DNA from: Desulfoluna spongiiphila
Lineage (GTDB): Bacteria; Desulfobacterota; Desulfobacteria; Desulfobacterales; Desulfolunaceae
Reading direction: 5' to 3'
Assembly (NCBI RefSeq): GCF_900101345.1
Contig: NZ_FMUX01000018.1
Span: 87,543-151,542 of the forward strand
Length of the DNA: 64,000 nt
Shown: positions 8,642-17,852 of the stretch, one piece after another
Numbering within the stretch: the stretch's first letter is position 1
How the letters are laid out: the number at the start of each line of letters is the position of its first letter
Program-made: the position numbers and the translations under genes
Notes under the pieces: generated by a model
Seen by the model: the letters and a program-made list of their open reading frames with translations, nothing else
The model's database searches: none
What the model was told of the DNA's origin: nothing

Positions 8642-10339
8642 ATGGGCTTTGAGACGGACAACCTTCCCCTTTTCGAAAACTCGAGCGACGCCATCATCGT
8701 GCTTCAGGACGGCATCATTCGAAACGTCAACGCAAATGCCGTCAAGGTCCTGCGGTACGCAGCACAGGAACTGGTTGACCGTCCCTACGGGGACTTTGTC
8801 CACCCGGATGACGTGGCCCTGGTGGACAGTCGCTACCGAAAGCGGATGAACCACGAGCCCGTGCCCCAGGTCTACCCGTTTCGCCTCATCACCAAAGACG
8901 GAGACATCGTCTGGTTCGAAATCCACGCCATCGAGATCCTCTGGGGCGGGCGCCCCGCAAGCCTTACCTTCTTTAACAACATCACCGAACGGGTGCGGGC
9001 CCAGGAGGCCCTCCAGGAGAGCGAAAAAGTGACCCGGGGCATCTTAAACGCCATCCCCGACACCATCATCCGCATCATGGAAAGCGGTCGCATCACCACC
9101 TACAAGGGCCCGGAGGGCACCATGGTCAAGGGAAAAGCCCCTTACGCCGGCAGCCACCTCTCCGACTTTCTCCCCCGGGAGAAGTTCGAAGAGGCCATGG
9201 CCGCCATCGGCCAGGCCCTGGCCCACCACACGGTCCAGCGTTTTGAGTTCAAATGGGCGGAGGTGCGTGGCACCCAATGGTACGAGGCTCGGATCATCGC
9301 CCTTGCAGGCAGCGAGGTGCTGGGGATCCTTCGCAACATCACGGAACGAAAACGCCAGGAGCGCGCCCTCACCGAGCGCCTCCAGCACCTGGAGACCCGG
9401 GTCAAGCAGTCCCACGCCATGGGGACCATCATCGGCCGGAGCAAACCCATGCAGGAGGTCCTGGAGACCATCCTCAAGGCCTCCCGCACCTCGGCCCATG
9501 TCATTGTCTACGGGGAATCCGGCACGGGAAAGGAGCTGGTCTCCAAGGCGATCCACGACCTGAGCGATCGAGCCGGGGGAAAATTCGTGCCCGTAAACTG
9601 CGCGGCCATTCCCGAAAAGCTCATGGAGAGCGAATTCTTCGGCTACAAAAAGGGGGCCTTTTCAGGGGCGGACCGGGACAAGAAAGGGCTCCTGGAGCTG
9701 GCCGACCGCGGTACCCTGTTCATGGACGAGCTGGGAGAGATCGATCTCAACATGCAGGCCAAACTCCTGCGCGCCATCGAAGGGGGCGGCTTCCTCCCTG
9801 TGGGGGGCCGCGAACCTGTTTACCCGGACATCCGCATCATCGCCGCCACCAACAAAAACCCGGAAGAGCTCGTCAAGCGCGGCCGCATGCGCGAGGATTT
9901 CTTCTACCGCATCAGCGTCATTCCCGTCACCCTGCCCCCCTTGCGGGACCGCCTCGAAGACCTCCCCTTTCTCATCCACCACTTCCTTGAAAAACTGGGC
10001 ACCGGGGATCAGCTGCCCGTGATCCCCTCCCATGTCATGAGCCGGCTCCAGGCCCACCACTGGCCGGGAAACATCCGGGAACTCCAGAACGTGGTCCATC
10101 GGTACATCACCATGAACCGCATCGACCTGCCGGCTCCGGCAACACATGCAGACCTGCCCCCGGAGCCCCGGGAGAAGGGAACCCCCAGGCCCCTCAGCGA
10201 GGTCCTTGCCGAGGCTGAAAAAGCGCATATCCTGCGAACCCTGGAGGCAACACGCTGGAAAAAGGCCCGGGCCGCAGAGCTCCTCGGCCTGCACCGGAAG
10301 ACCTTGTTCCGTAAACTCAAAGGGTACGGAATCGAATAG
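8642..10339 (+). CDS. Sigma-54-dependent transcriptional activator with two PAS domains
   Basis: A 565-residue enhancer-binding protein. PAS 1 (about 8-115, ending in the PAC-like TFFNNITERVRAQE) and PAS 2 (about 125-240, ending GILRNITERKRQE) sense the signal. The AAA+ domain carries Walker A GESGTGKE (291-298), the sigma-54 contact loop GAFSGA (338-343, Ser in place of the usual Thr) and Walker B LFMDELGEI. A Fis-type helix-turn-helix ends the protein (ARAAELLGLHRKTLFRKL). The start at 8642 has GGAG 7 bp upstream; the open frame extends to 8618. Directly downstream lie two inverted repeats and a -24/-12 promoter, so the next genes are its likely targets. Confidence 0.95.
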   Translation: MGFETDNLPLFENSSDAIIVLQDGIIRNVNANAVKVLRYAAQELVDRPYGDFVHPDDVALVDSRYRKRMNHEPVPQVYPFRLITKDGDIVWFEIHAIEILWGGRPASLTFFNNITERVRAQEALQESEKVTRGILNAIPDTIIRIMESGRITTYKGPEGTMVKGKAPYAGSHLSDFLPREKFEEAMAAIGQALAHHTVQRFEFKWAEVRGTQWYEARIIALAGSEVLGILRNITERKRQERALTERLQHLETRVKQSHAMGTIIGRSKPMQEVLETILKASRTSAHVIVYGESGTGKELVSKAIHDLSDRAGGKFVPVNCAAIPEKLMESEFFGYKKGAFSGADRDKKGLLELADRGTLFMDELGEIDLNMQAKLLRAIEGGGFLPVGGREPVYPDIRIIAATNKNPEELVKRGRMREDFFYRISVIPVTLPPLRDRLEDLPFLIHHFLEKLGTGDQLPVIPSHVMSRLQAHHWPGNIRELQNVVHRYITMNRIDLPAPATHADLPPEPREKGTPRPLSEVLAEAEKAHILRTLEATRWKKARAAELLGLHRKTLFRKLKGYGIE

Positions 10340-10348
10340 CCCCTCGAC

Positions 10349-10364
10349 GTGGCATTTTTGCCAC
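10349..10364. promoter_or_regulatory. Upstream activating inverted repeat 1
   Basis: GTGGCA-TTTT-TGCCAC, a perfect 6-bp inverted repeat with a 4-bp spacer, starting 9 bp after the activator's stop codon. It shares its arms with the repeat at 10418. It lies about 160 bp upstream of the -24/-12 promoter, a normal enhancer distance. Confidence 0.8.
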
Positions 10365-10417
10365 GCACGCTCCAACTCCTCACAATTTCAAACAGTTGGA
10401 CCCTATCCACCGATCTA

Positions 10418-10437
10418 ACGTGGCACCGATGCCACGT
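10418..10437. promoter_or_regulatory. Upstream activating inverted repeat 2
   Basis: ACGTGGCA-CCGA-TGCCACGT, 8-bp perfect arms with a 4-bp spacer. Its centre is 71 bp from the centre of the first repeat, close to seven helical turns, so two activator dimers would sit on the same DNA face. Confidence 0.82.
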
Positions 10438-10514
10438 TTGTCACTCCCAGGCCGACTCGGCCCCGCAAGGGCATATCCCTTTGTTTTGCTGAGTGATACG
10501 TATCGTTCTCCAAA

Positions 10515-10531
10515 TTGGCACCTCTCTTGCT
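10515..10531 (+). promoter_or_regulatory. Sigma-54 (-24/-12) promoter of the CoA-transferase gene
   Basis: TTGGCAC, 5 bp, TTGCT: this matches the RpoN consensus TGGCAC-N5-TTGC exactly, with GG and GC 12 bp apart. Transcription should start near 10542, about 55 bp before the start codon. The palindrome GATACGTATC lies just upstream at about 10495. Confidence 0.9.
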
Positions 10532-10597
10532 CATAAAAACATGATTCACAGTTGAGAAAATATGGTGTTTCAGGTTTTGACGGTGCAAAGGAGGAGT

Positions 10598-11944
10598 ATG
10601 AGCCGGTTCAGCAGAGAGTACAGCCAAAAATGTGTGCCCGCCGAGGAGGCGGTGAAGGTCATCAAATCAGGTGACGTGGTGGATTACGGATTCTTCAACG
10701 GCAAGCCCGTTGTGTGTGACATCGCCCTTGCGGCACGCCATGAAGAACTCCGTGACGTGGAGATCCATGTGGCCGTTACCCTGCCCCCGGTGCCCGAGGT
10801 GGTCAAGCACCCCGAAAGCTTTGTCTACCACGACCTCCAGTTCAGCAAGATCTCCCGGGTGCTTCAGCGGGACTTCAACGTGGGATTCTACTACCCCATC
10901 ATGTATCACCAGGCCCCCTCCTGGTTCCGGGAGGGCGTGGCCCCCCACCGCAACGTCGTGATCTGCACGGTCTGCCCCATGGACGCCCACGGCTACTTCA
11001 ACCTGGGCCTCCACAACTCCGCCACCCTGGCGGCCATGGAAGAGTCGGACTGCGTCATCGTGGAGGTCAACCCCAACCTGCCCGTCTGCCCGGGCGGTGC
11101 CGAAGAGGCGGTCCACATCTCCGCCGTGAATTATGTGGTGGAAGCCCCCGCCGATCTCGCCCTGGCCGATCTGCCCAGCCCCGAGCCCAACGAGCAGGAA
11201 CGCACCATCGCCGAGCTCATCGTGGACCACATCAAAGACGGCTCGTGCATCCAGCTCGGCATCGGCGGGATGCCCAACGCCGTGGGCAAGATCATCGCCC
11301 AGTCCGACCTGAAAAACTTAGGCGGACACACCGAGATGCTCTCCGACGCCTACGTGGACATGATCGAATCCGGGCGCATGAACGGCTCCAAGAAAAGCCT
11401 GGACCGATACCGGGTTCCCTACACCTTTGCCATGGGCTCCAAGCGCCTCTACGACTTCGTGGACAACAACCCGGCCGCGGCCTCCTACCCGGCAGACTAC
11501 ACCAATGATCCCCGGGTCATCGCCCAGCTCGACAACTTCATCTCCATCAACAACGCCCTGCAGGTGGACCTCTACACCCAGGTGAACGCCGAAAGCCTGG
11601 GCACCAATCAGGTCTCGGGTAATGGAGGCATGTGGGACTTTGTCATCGGCTCCCAGTGGTCCAAAGGGGGCAAAAGCTTTATCTGCCTCACCTCCACCTT
11701 CACCAATTCCAAAGGAGAGCTCCAGTCCCGCATCCTGCCCACCTTCGCCCCGGGCTCCATCACCACCATCCCCCGGCATATGACCGACTACGTGGTCACG
11801 GAATACGGGGCCGTGCAGGTACGGGCACAGTCCACCTGGAAACGGGCCGAGCTGATGATCAGCATTGCCCACCCCGATTTCCGGGAAAATCTCATCAAAG
11901 AGGCGGAAGCCATGAAGATCTGGCGGAACTCCAACAAAAAATAA
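10598..11944 (+). CDS. Acetate CoA-transferase / acetyl-CoA hydrolase family (butyryl-CoA:acetate CoA-transferase-like)
   Basis: A 448-residue cytosolic class I CoA-transferase of the Cat1/But/4-hydroxybutyrate-CoA-transferase type, which moves CoA between acyl-CoA and acetate. The probable catalytic glutamate is E246 in GGHTEMLSDAY. The subfamily signature GNGGMWDFVIGSQWSKGG and the C-terminal VVTEYGA are present. The start is fixed by AAGGAGGAG just before the ATG at 10598; the longer frame from 10562 lacks such a site. Expression from the sigma-54 promoter and the FadL-like gene downstream point to growth on short- or medium-chain fatty acids. The exact acyl substrate is inferred. Confidence 0.88.
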   Translation: MSRFSREYSQKCVPAEEAVKVIKSGDVVDYGFFNGKPVVCDIALAARHEELRDVEIHVAVTLPPVPEVVKHPESFVYHDLQFSKISRVLQRDFNVGFYYPIMYHQAPSWFREGVAPHRNVVICTVCPMDAHGYFNLGLHNSATLAAMEESDCVIVEVNPNLPVCPGGAEEAVHISAVNYVVEAPADLALADLPSPEPNEQERTIAELIVDHIKDGSCIQLGIGGMPNAVGKIIAQSDLKNLGGHTEMLSDAYVDMIESGRMNGSKKSLDRYRVPYTFAMGSKRLYDFVDNNPAAASYPADYTNDPRVIAQLDNFISINNALQVDLYTQVNAESLGTNQVSGNGGMWDFVIGSQWSKGGKSFICLTSTFTNSKGELQSRILPTFAPGSITTIPRHMTDYVVTEYGAVQVRAQSTWKRAELMISIAHPDFRENLIKEAEAMKIWRNSNKK

Positions 11945-11958
11945 CAAAAAAGCAGTTT

Positions 11959-12221
11959 GCCTCTGGCGGCCCTGCCGGGGGCCAAACTTTTGAAAAGTTT
12001 GACAAACAGGTTTTAAGGTATTCTTCGTTCCATCCAAAGGTGCCTGTTTTCCGACTGTATTCACTTTATCGAACAAGCAATCGGAACGTTTTTACGGCTG
12101 GTCGCGCCGTAGCCTTCCTGCCGATGCGAGATTTATGACAGCTGGATAAGGGAAACCAGGCCCATTATCCGGTAGATCGCGCTTAGGCGTAAGGTTTTCA
12201 AGAAGCGACCCGCCGGAGGCA
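11959..12221 (+). repeat. Interspersed hairpin repeat, copy 4 (divergent centre)
   Basis: Starts 14 bp after the CoA-transferase stop with GCCTCTGGCGG, the CCCTGCCGGGGGC arm and CAAACTTTTGAAAAGTTTG. It ends in CCGCCGGAGGC at 12211-12221. The roughly 190 bp between are unlike other copies, so this is a recombined or longer variant. It lies between the CoA-transferase and FadL-like genes. Confidence 0.65.
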
Positions 12222-12249
12222 TCATTTTGCACAAATTAAGGAGCACCAC

Positions 12250-13464
12250 ATGACATACCGCATGAAAGCCCTTCTGGCCTTCCTCACGGGAATGGCTCTC
12301 TCGTCAACGGCCGGGGCGACCCTCATTGAGAACAACACGAACCTGAGTGCGGACTGGACCCGCATGCCCGCCCGGGTGGCTGCCACCGACTCCGTGGACG
12401 CGGTCCTCTACAACCCGGCCGGCACCATCCGGCTGGGCGAGGGCACCTTTATCATGGCAGGCAACCAGTTCCTGCCCAAGGAGTACAGCCACACCAAGGA
12501 CGGGGTGAGGCACGAGACCACCACCCTCACCACGGTGGTTCCGAATCTCTTTGCCGTGAAAAACAGCAAAAAATGGAGCGGGTTTGCAGGCTTCGGGGTC
12601 ATCGGCGGGGGAGGTGCCCTGGAGTATGAAAACGGCATGATACTGGACAAGGCATCCGGCCTCACCGTCACCCAGCTGGCGGGCCTCAAGGCCATGGGAA
12701 AACCCGGTCCCATCCTGACAGAGGAGGTGGCCTCGGCCTGGGTCGGGGCCTACGTGGGCGGGGCCTGTGCCGTGAGCGACACCCTCTCCCTGTCCCTGAC
12801 CGGCCGCCTGGTCTACGGAACCAACACCTATGAAATCGACGAGGGCCGGGTCTTGGACTATGAGAAGACCGGCACGGGGGTTGCCCCCATCATCGGTCTG
12901 AACTACACCCCCAGCCCCACCGTCAACATTGGATTTCGCCACGAGTTCCGCACCCGGGTGGAGTGGGAGGTGGACAAAATCGACGGCAGCGCTGCAGAGG
13001 CCATGGCCCCTACCCTGGGCCAAAAGGGCCACACAACCCGGAAGGACTTCCCCGCCATGACCGCCCTGGGCGTCTCCTGGAAGGCCACCGAGGCCCTCAC
13101 CCTGGCCACGGACGTAAGCTACGCATGGCATGACGACATCGACTGGGAAGGGGCCGAAGAGGGCCTGGACAACGGGGTGGAGGTTGCCTGTGCCTTCGAA
13201 TACGCCGTTACCCCCGGTTTTGCGGTGAGCGCGGGCTACTCCTACTCCAATGCCGGCGTGGACCCCGAAAACTACAGCACGGCCCTCTCCAAAAACGTCT
13301 ACCACGGTATCTCCGCAGGGTTCATGGCCGAACCCGTTGAAGGACTCCGGTTCAACGTGGGGGCCACCAAGCTCTTTTACGAGGACGACACCGACAGCCG
13401 CGGCATCACCTATGAAAAGGATCTCTGGATCATCGGTATAGGCGTCCAGTACGCCTTCAGATAA
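12250..13464 (+). CDS. FadL/OmpP1/TodX-family outer-membrane transport protein
   Basis: A 404-residue protein with a signal peptide (MKALLAFLTGMALSSTAGA). The start of the mature part resembles FadL: NNTNLSADWTRMPARVA followed by the family motif VLYNPAGTIRL. The rest alternates beta strands, and the protein ends with an aromatic C-terminal strand (IGIGVQYAFR), as outer-membrane barrels do. FadL-type porins admit long-chain fatty acids and other hydrophobic compounds. Its position behind the CoA-transferase suggests a role in fatty-acid uptake under the same sigma-54 control, though a repeat element separates them. Confidence 0.88.
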   Translation: MTYRMKALLAFLTGMALSSTAGATLIENNTNLSADWTRMPARVAATDSVDAVLYNPAGTIRLGEGTFIMAGNQFLPKEYSHTKDGVRHETTTLTTVVPNLFAVKNSKKWSGFAGFGVIGGGGALEYENGMILDKASGLTVTQLAGLKAMGKPGPILTEEVASAWVGAYVGGACAVSDTLSLSLTGRLVYGTNTYEIDEGRVLDYEKTGTGVAPIIGLNYTPSPTVNIGFRHEFRTRVEWEVDKIDGSAAEAMAPTLGQKGHTTRKDFPAMTALGVSWKATEALTLATDVSYAWHDDIDWEGAEEGLDNGVEVACAFEYAVTPGFAVSAGYSYSNAGVDPENYSTALSKNVYHGISAGFMAEPVEGLRFNVGATKLFYEDDTDSRGITYEKDLWIIGIGVQYAFR

Positions 13465-13662
13465 GGGCTATGCCCTAAAATAATAATACATAACGACACT
13501 TCGCCTCAAATTCGTTATGTGTCGAAGCAACGATCAAAAAATCATGCTGAGGATTTATGGGATGATCCCGTCATGTGTAATTTATTCTTGGCATGGCCCT
13601 AAGACAAAGCCACACCGTCCACCCTCATACCTGGCCCTCGGTCTCACCAGCCGACAGGTATA

Positions 13663-13700
13663 AAAAAACGCCTTCGGAATATACTCCGAAGGCGTTTTTT
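13663..13700. terminator. Bidirectional intrinsic terminator
   Basis: A perfect 16-bp stem with arms AAAAAACGCCTTCGGA and TCCGAAGGCGTTTTTT around a 6-base loop, with U-runs for both strands. It separates the FadL-like gene from the convergent TRAP operon. Confidence 0.93.
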
Positions 13701-13761
13701 GATTCTCAGTCACCCGCAGCCGGGGATAGAAAAAGGGCGGTCTGGGAGCCCTTTTTGCGGG

Positions 13762-15078
13762 CTACAGGTTGGGCAGCCAGAGGGCAAGCTGGGGGAAGGC
13801 AATGAGAAGGCCCAGGGCCAGGAGCTGCATGAGAATAAAGGGCCAGACAGACTTGAAGATATCCACCAGGGTGACCTCCGGTGGGGCCACGCTCTTGAGA
13901 TAGAAGGCGGCCGGTCCGAAGGGGGGGCTTAAAAAGGAGACCTGCATGTTCATGCAGAAGAGTACCCCGAACCACACCGGGTCGTAACCCAGGCCGGTGA
14001 TGATGGGCACAAAAATGGGCATGGTCAGAAGGGCCACCCCGATCCAGTCCATGAACATCCCCAGAAAAATCAGGATCAGCATCATCACGAAGATGATCAC
14101 CACCGGAGCCACGTCCAGGCCCAGGATGGCGGACTTTACGAACCGGTTGCCGCCCATGAGGTTGTAGATACCGATGAGGGCGCTGGCCGAGATCCCGATC
14201 CAGATGATCATGCCGCAGGTGCGCATGGTCTGCCGGAGGCTCTGCTGAATGACGCCGAGGTTCAGCTCCCGACGGAAGGCCGAGAGGATCATCACCGAGG
14301 CAACTCCCACGCTGGCCGCTTCGGTTACCGAAGCAATCCCGCCGTAGATACTTCCCAGAACGCAGAGAACGATGAGGCCCGGCGCCAGGATATCCAGGAG
14401 CATCTTCTTTTTCGGTTTTCCGGTGTCCGCGGGCATGCCGCTGGGCCCCAGGTTGGGGTTGAGGTGGCACCGGATGAGGATGTAGGCCATGTAAAACCCG
14501 GCCAGCATCAGGGCAGGAACCACGGCCCCGGCAAAAAGGTCGCCGATGGAGACGCTTGCCGTGAGGCCATAAATGATCAATACGATGCTGGGGGGCACCA
14601 TGGTGCCCAGGCTGCCCCCGGCGCACACCGTGCCGATGGCCAGCTTCTTGTCATAGCCCAAACGCAGCATCTGGGGCAGGGCCAGCATGCCCAGAAGCAC
14701 GGTCTCCCCGCCGATGATCCCGCTCATGGCAGCCAGAAACACGGCCACGATGAGGGTCTGCACAGCCACACCGCCCTTGAGGCGGCCGCCAAAGGCCTGC
14801 ATGGCGTTGTACAGGTCCTTGGCGATGTTTGTGCTGTCCAGCAGGCTTGCCATAAAGACAAACATGGGCACCGCAATGAGGGTGTACTCCCCCACGAAGC
14901 TGTAGATGCGGCTGGTGAGAAGGGGAAGGACATTGGGCCCGAACCAGCCAATGGCGAAAAACATGGCCACAAGGCCGGTGAGATAGGCCAGGGGCTGCCC
15001 CATCAGGAGCAGGACAATCATGGATCCGAAGAGAAGGAAGGTGCCTCCCTCGACCCCGAGAGACGAAAGATGAAACAT
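13762..15078 (-). CDS. dctM: TRAP transporter large permease (DctM)
   Basis: A 438-residue integral membrane protein with about 12 helices, the transport subunit of a tripartite ATP-independent periplasmic transporter. Family segments seen are SGIIGGETVLLGMLALPQM and GTVCAGGSLGTMVPPSI. It works with the 4-helix DctQ (3 bp upstream) and the periplasmic DctP, using a Na+ or H+ gradient. Its place in an operon of sugar-acid catabolic genes suggests import of a galactonate- or gluconate-like acid. A terminator at 13663-13700 follows. Confidence 0.95.
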   Translation of the reverse strand: MFHLSSLGVEGGTFLLFGSMIVLLLMGQPLAYLTGLVAMFFAIGWFGPNVLPLLTSRIYSFVGEYTLIAVPMFVFMASLLDSTNIAKDLYNAMQAFGGRLKGGVAVQTLIVAVFLAAMSGIIGGETVLLGMLALPQMLRLGYDKKLAIGTVCAGGSLGTMVPPSIVLIIYGLTASVSIGDLFAGAVVPALMLAGFYMAYILIRCHLNPNLGPSGMPADTGKPKKKMLLDILAPGLIVLCVLGSIYGGIASVTEAASVGVASVMILSAFRRELNLGVIQQSLRQTMRTCGMIIWIGISASALIGIYNLMGGNRFVKSAILGLDVAPVVIIFVMMLILIFLGMFMDWIGVALLTMPIFVPIITGLGYDPVWFGVLFCMNMQVSFLSPPFGPAAFYLKSVAPPEVTLVDIFKSVWPFILMQLLALGLLIAFPQLALWLPNL

Positions 15079-15081
15079 ACC

Positions 15082-15654
15082 CTAGTTCTCCTCTTGGCTT
15101 GGATCTGACTCGGATCCTTCGGTTAACGCCTTGATCCGGGCGATGAGCTGGAAAATCGACTGCAGGGTCATCAACACGACCACGACAAACAGCATGGTCT
15201 TGACCACGGCCGGGGCCGGTGAGTTCAAGGCCGAACCGGACCGCAGCACCCTGAAATTACCGGCAGGATCGAAGAAGGCCTTCTCCACCATGATGTAGCC
15301 GGCATAGGCAAGCCCGCCACAGAAAAACAGGGTGAGGACGCCCACCAAGACATCGAACACCTTGCCCACACGATCCGGCAGGAGATCACGCACCACCGAG
15401 ACCCGGATATGGCGGTCTTCGGCCATGCAGTAAGTGCCGCCCCAGAGCATGCAGAGCCCCACCACCATGAGGGTGGTCTCATGCACCCACGCCGTGGGGC
15501 TGTTGAAGATGTAGCGCATGACGACCTCGATTACGGAGATCACCACGGCAAAAAAGTAGAGCCAGGAAAGCCTGTCTCCGATCTTGACGATCAACCGGTC
15601 CAGGGCCGTTTTCGGCGCATGGTCCGGGTCTGGGGTCGTGTTGGGATGGGTCAT
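15082..15654 (-). CDS. dctQ: TRAP transporter small permease (DctQ)
   Basis: A 190-residue protein with four predicted helices: about 32-52 (WLYFFAVVISVIEVVMRYIF), 60-80, 100-125 and 150-170. The NSPTAWVHETT segment after the first helix is typical of DctQ. It bridges the receptor DctP and the permease DctM. An ATG at 15654 is taken as the start; a GTG at 15663 in the same frame is possible. The stop is 3 bp before dctM, indicating translational coupling. Confidence 0.92.
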   Translation of the reverse strand: MTHPNTTPDPDHAPKTALDRLIVKIGDRLSWLYFFAVVISVIEVVMRYIFNSPTAWVHETTLMVVGLCMLWGGTYCMAEDRHIRVSVVRDLLPDRVGKVFDVLVGVLTLFFCGGLAYAGYIMVEKAFFDPAGNFRVLRSGSALNSPAPAVVKTMLFVVVVLMTLQSIFQLIARIKALTEGSESDPSQEEN

Positions 15655-15756
15655 GACGATCACTCACGCTTGGGGTTTGATTAGTGGGGTCCCGCAAGAA
15701 AGGGGGCTGAAACAAAAACGGGGGTCGGACCTTGCGGCCCGGCCCCCGATATGGAC

Positions 15757-16773
15757 TTACATCAACCCCTGGGAGGAGAGGTACGTGACGACAGCTGCGA
15801 TGTACTTCTTGGCCACGGGGGACTTGCCGGTCACCTTGTCCCACTGCTCGCGAGCGATGTTGCGGAATTTGGCGCGCTCGGCATCGGGCCAGTTGATCAC
15901 TTCGATACCCTGGCTCCTGGCTTCCTTTACGGCGGCGAGGTCCTGCATTTCATACTGCCAGGCCACCTCGGTGGCAAGGCGCCACACAGCGGTCTCCAGA
16001 ATGGTCTGCTGGTTTTTCGTCAGGGAGTTCCAGATGTCCTTGTTCAGGGTCACCACCTGAAGGGGCATGGAGTGAAAACCGGGGAAAAGAGGATACCGGG
16101 CGACATCGTTCATGCCCTGCTTCTGGTTGACGCTGAAAAGGGAGAAATCCGCTGCGTCGATGACCCCTTTTTCAAGGGAGGTGTACACCTCGGAACCGGG
16201 CAGGTTCACGGGGGCGGCACCGGCTGCGGCAAAGACGTTCTGGACCATCCCTTCGGGGGCGCGCATCTTCAGGCCCTTGAGGTCGGCCACACCGCGCAGG
16301 GGTTTTTTGGAGACAAAGGCTTCCACGCCGGTGACCACCACGCCCACCAGATGGACGTTGTAGCGGTCGTACAGCTCCTGGAAGATCTCCATGCCACCGC
16401 CGTAGCGCATGAACTTCAGAGCCTCGGAGGGATGCCCCCACGCCCCCACGGTGTTGCCGATGACGCCGAAGGCCAGGTCCTGACCGGCAAAGTAGCTGGG
16501 GTCGGTAAACTCTCCCTGAAGGATGCCGGCACCAACCGCTTCCATGGTCTCGTTGTACTGAACCACGGAACCCGTGGGTGCGACGTTGATCTTGATCTCT
16601 CCCTTGGACATCTCGTTGACCCATCCGGAGAACTCCTCGGCCATCTGGTACATAAAAATACCGGGGCGGTCCGAGCTCTGAAAGGTCCAATCCAACTTGG
16701 CAGCGGCAGATGGCATGGCAAAGCCAACTGCGACAGCGGCGGTGATCATCATGGTAGCCAGTTTCTTAAACAT
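15757..16773 (-). CDS. dctP: TRAP transporter periplasmic solute receptor (DctP)
   Basis: A 338-residue receptor with a signal peptide (MFKKLATMMITAAVAVGFAM, cleavage after SAAA). It shows the DctP pattern: a lobe with PRFYV-like features, GLKMRAPEGMVQNVF (with the conserved Arg that binds carboxylates) and the later VVTLNKDIWNSLTKNQQ. Two adjacent ATGs follow AGGAGG; the second (16773) has the better 7-bp spacing, and the first is at 16776. The ligand is most likely an acid sugar, judged from the adjacent dgoD and dehydratase genes. That is inference. Confidence 0.94.
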   Translation of the reverse strand: MFKKLATMMITAAVAVGFAMPSAAAKLDWTFQSSDRPGIFMYQMAEEFSGWVNEMSKGEIKINVAPTGSVVQYNETMEAVGAGILQGEFTDPSYFAGQDLAFGVIGNTVGAWGHPSEALKFMRYGGGMEIFQELYDRYNVHLVGVVVTGVEAFVSKKPLRGVADLKGLKMRAPEGMVQNVFAAAGAAPVNLPGSEVYTSLEKGVIDAADFSLFSVNQKQGMNDVARYPLFPGFHSMPLQVVTLNKDIWNSLTKNQQTILETAVWRLATEVAWQYEMQDLAAVKEARSQGIEVINWPDAERAKFRNIAREQWDKVTGKSPVAKKYIAAVVTYLSSQGLM

Positions 16774-16912
16774 CATGATTCCTCCTACGGTGTTACCTGA
16801 GTCCGAAGAGTCCGAAAGGCGCCGATGCCTGAAGAGGACCTGCGGAGTCCATAATTTGAGGTCTATCTCACATCCCGGCGCCATGGGGCGCCAAGGGAAC
16901 TGTGTCTTGGAA

Positions 16913-17710
16913 TCATCCCTTGGTATCCCCTTTGGTCAGGATATAAAGGGAGTCGGGACGTACGGGGATGTTGAGCTCCCGCAGGTCCCTGACGGCAAAA
17001 TACACCACGCGTGCCGCCGCGCTGCGCGCCTTCTCGGGGTTCCGGGAACGGATCGCATCCAGAATATTCCGGTGGCCGTCCAGGCTCTCTTTGATGCTGG
17101 GCACCCGGGTAAAGGTCAGGCGCACGGAGAGCTCGATGGACATGCCGATAAGGGCCCGCATCCGGGCCAGGATGATGTTGCCCGAGGCGTCCAGGATGCG
17201 GGTGTGAAAATCGATGTCGCCCTGGGTGCTTTCGGGACCGCGATGGGTCTCCCCGGTCTCCATCTCCTTCAAGGCGTCTTCAATGGCCCGGATCTGCTCG
17301 GTGGTGGCACGCACCGAGGCCAGGGCCGCGGCCTCGGGTTCCAGGATCATGCGCACTTCCAGCATGTGCTCCAGAAGCTCCACGCTCATGCGGCTGTCCC
17401 GGAGCCAGGAGATCACCTCGGTATCGAGGAGGCTCCACTCGGCAAGGGGGCGAACCCGCGTGCCGCTTCCGGCCTTGGCTGTAAGGAGCCCCTTGGCCGA
17501 AAGAAACCCCACGGCCTCCCTCACCGCGGTGCGGCTCACCTGGAGCCGTTCGCAGATATCGTTGACATGGGGAAGGGCTTCCCCGGTTTTGATGTTCCCC
17601 GAGAGAATCTGGTGGAGAAAATGCTCAATGACGATCCAGCGTACCTTGGGGTGACTGGCTGAATCGGCATGGGCAAGCAGAGTGGCTCCATCTGAGAAGT
17701 ACTCTTCCAT
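16913..17710 (-). CDS. GntR/FadR-family regulator (FCD domain)
   Basis: A 265-residue regulator. The winged helix (about 20-95) has ICERLQVSRTAVREAVGFLSAKG, and the C-terminal FCD all-helical domain (about 105-240) keeps likely metal/ligand residues in GDIDFHTRI and GHRNILDAI. The closest functional type is a DgoR/UxuR-like repressor of sugar-acid catabolism, consistent with its place between dctP and the dehydratase. The direct repeats in the dgoD-dgoK divergent promoter are its candidate sites. Confidence 0.92.
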   Translation of the reverse strand: MEEYFSDGATLLAHADSASHPKVRWIVIEHFLHQILSGNIKTGEALPHVNDICERLQVSRTAVREAVGFLSAKGLLTAKAGSGTRVRPLAEWSLLDTEVISWLRDSRMSVELLEHMLEVRMILEPEAAALASVRATTEQIRAIEDALKEMETGETHRGPESTQGDIDFHTRILDASGNIILARMRALIGMSIELSVRLTFTRVPSIKESLDGHRNILDAIRSRNPEKARSAAARVVYFAVRDLRELNIPVRPDSLYILTKGDTKG

Positions 17711-17852
17711 AGGGTCTTGTGTCCTTTGGGTTGCGGGTTAAGGCATCGCGTCCTGCGATGCGCAAGGGGGAATCCATGATGTCAGCGGCTGGCTGTCCGC
17801 TCAGATCACTGACCTCTTTTACCAGAAAACCCCCGGATCACCCATCCCTCAT

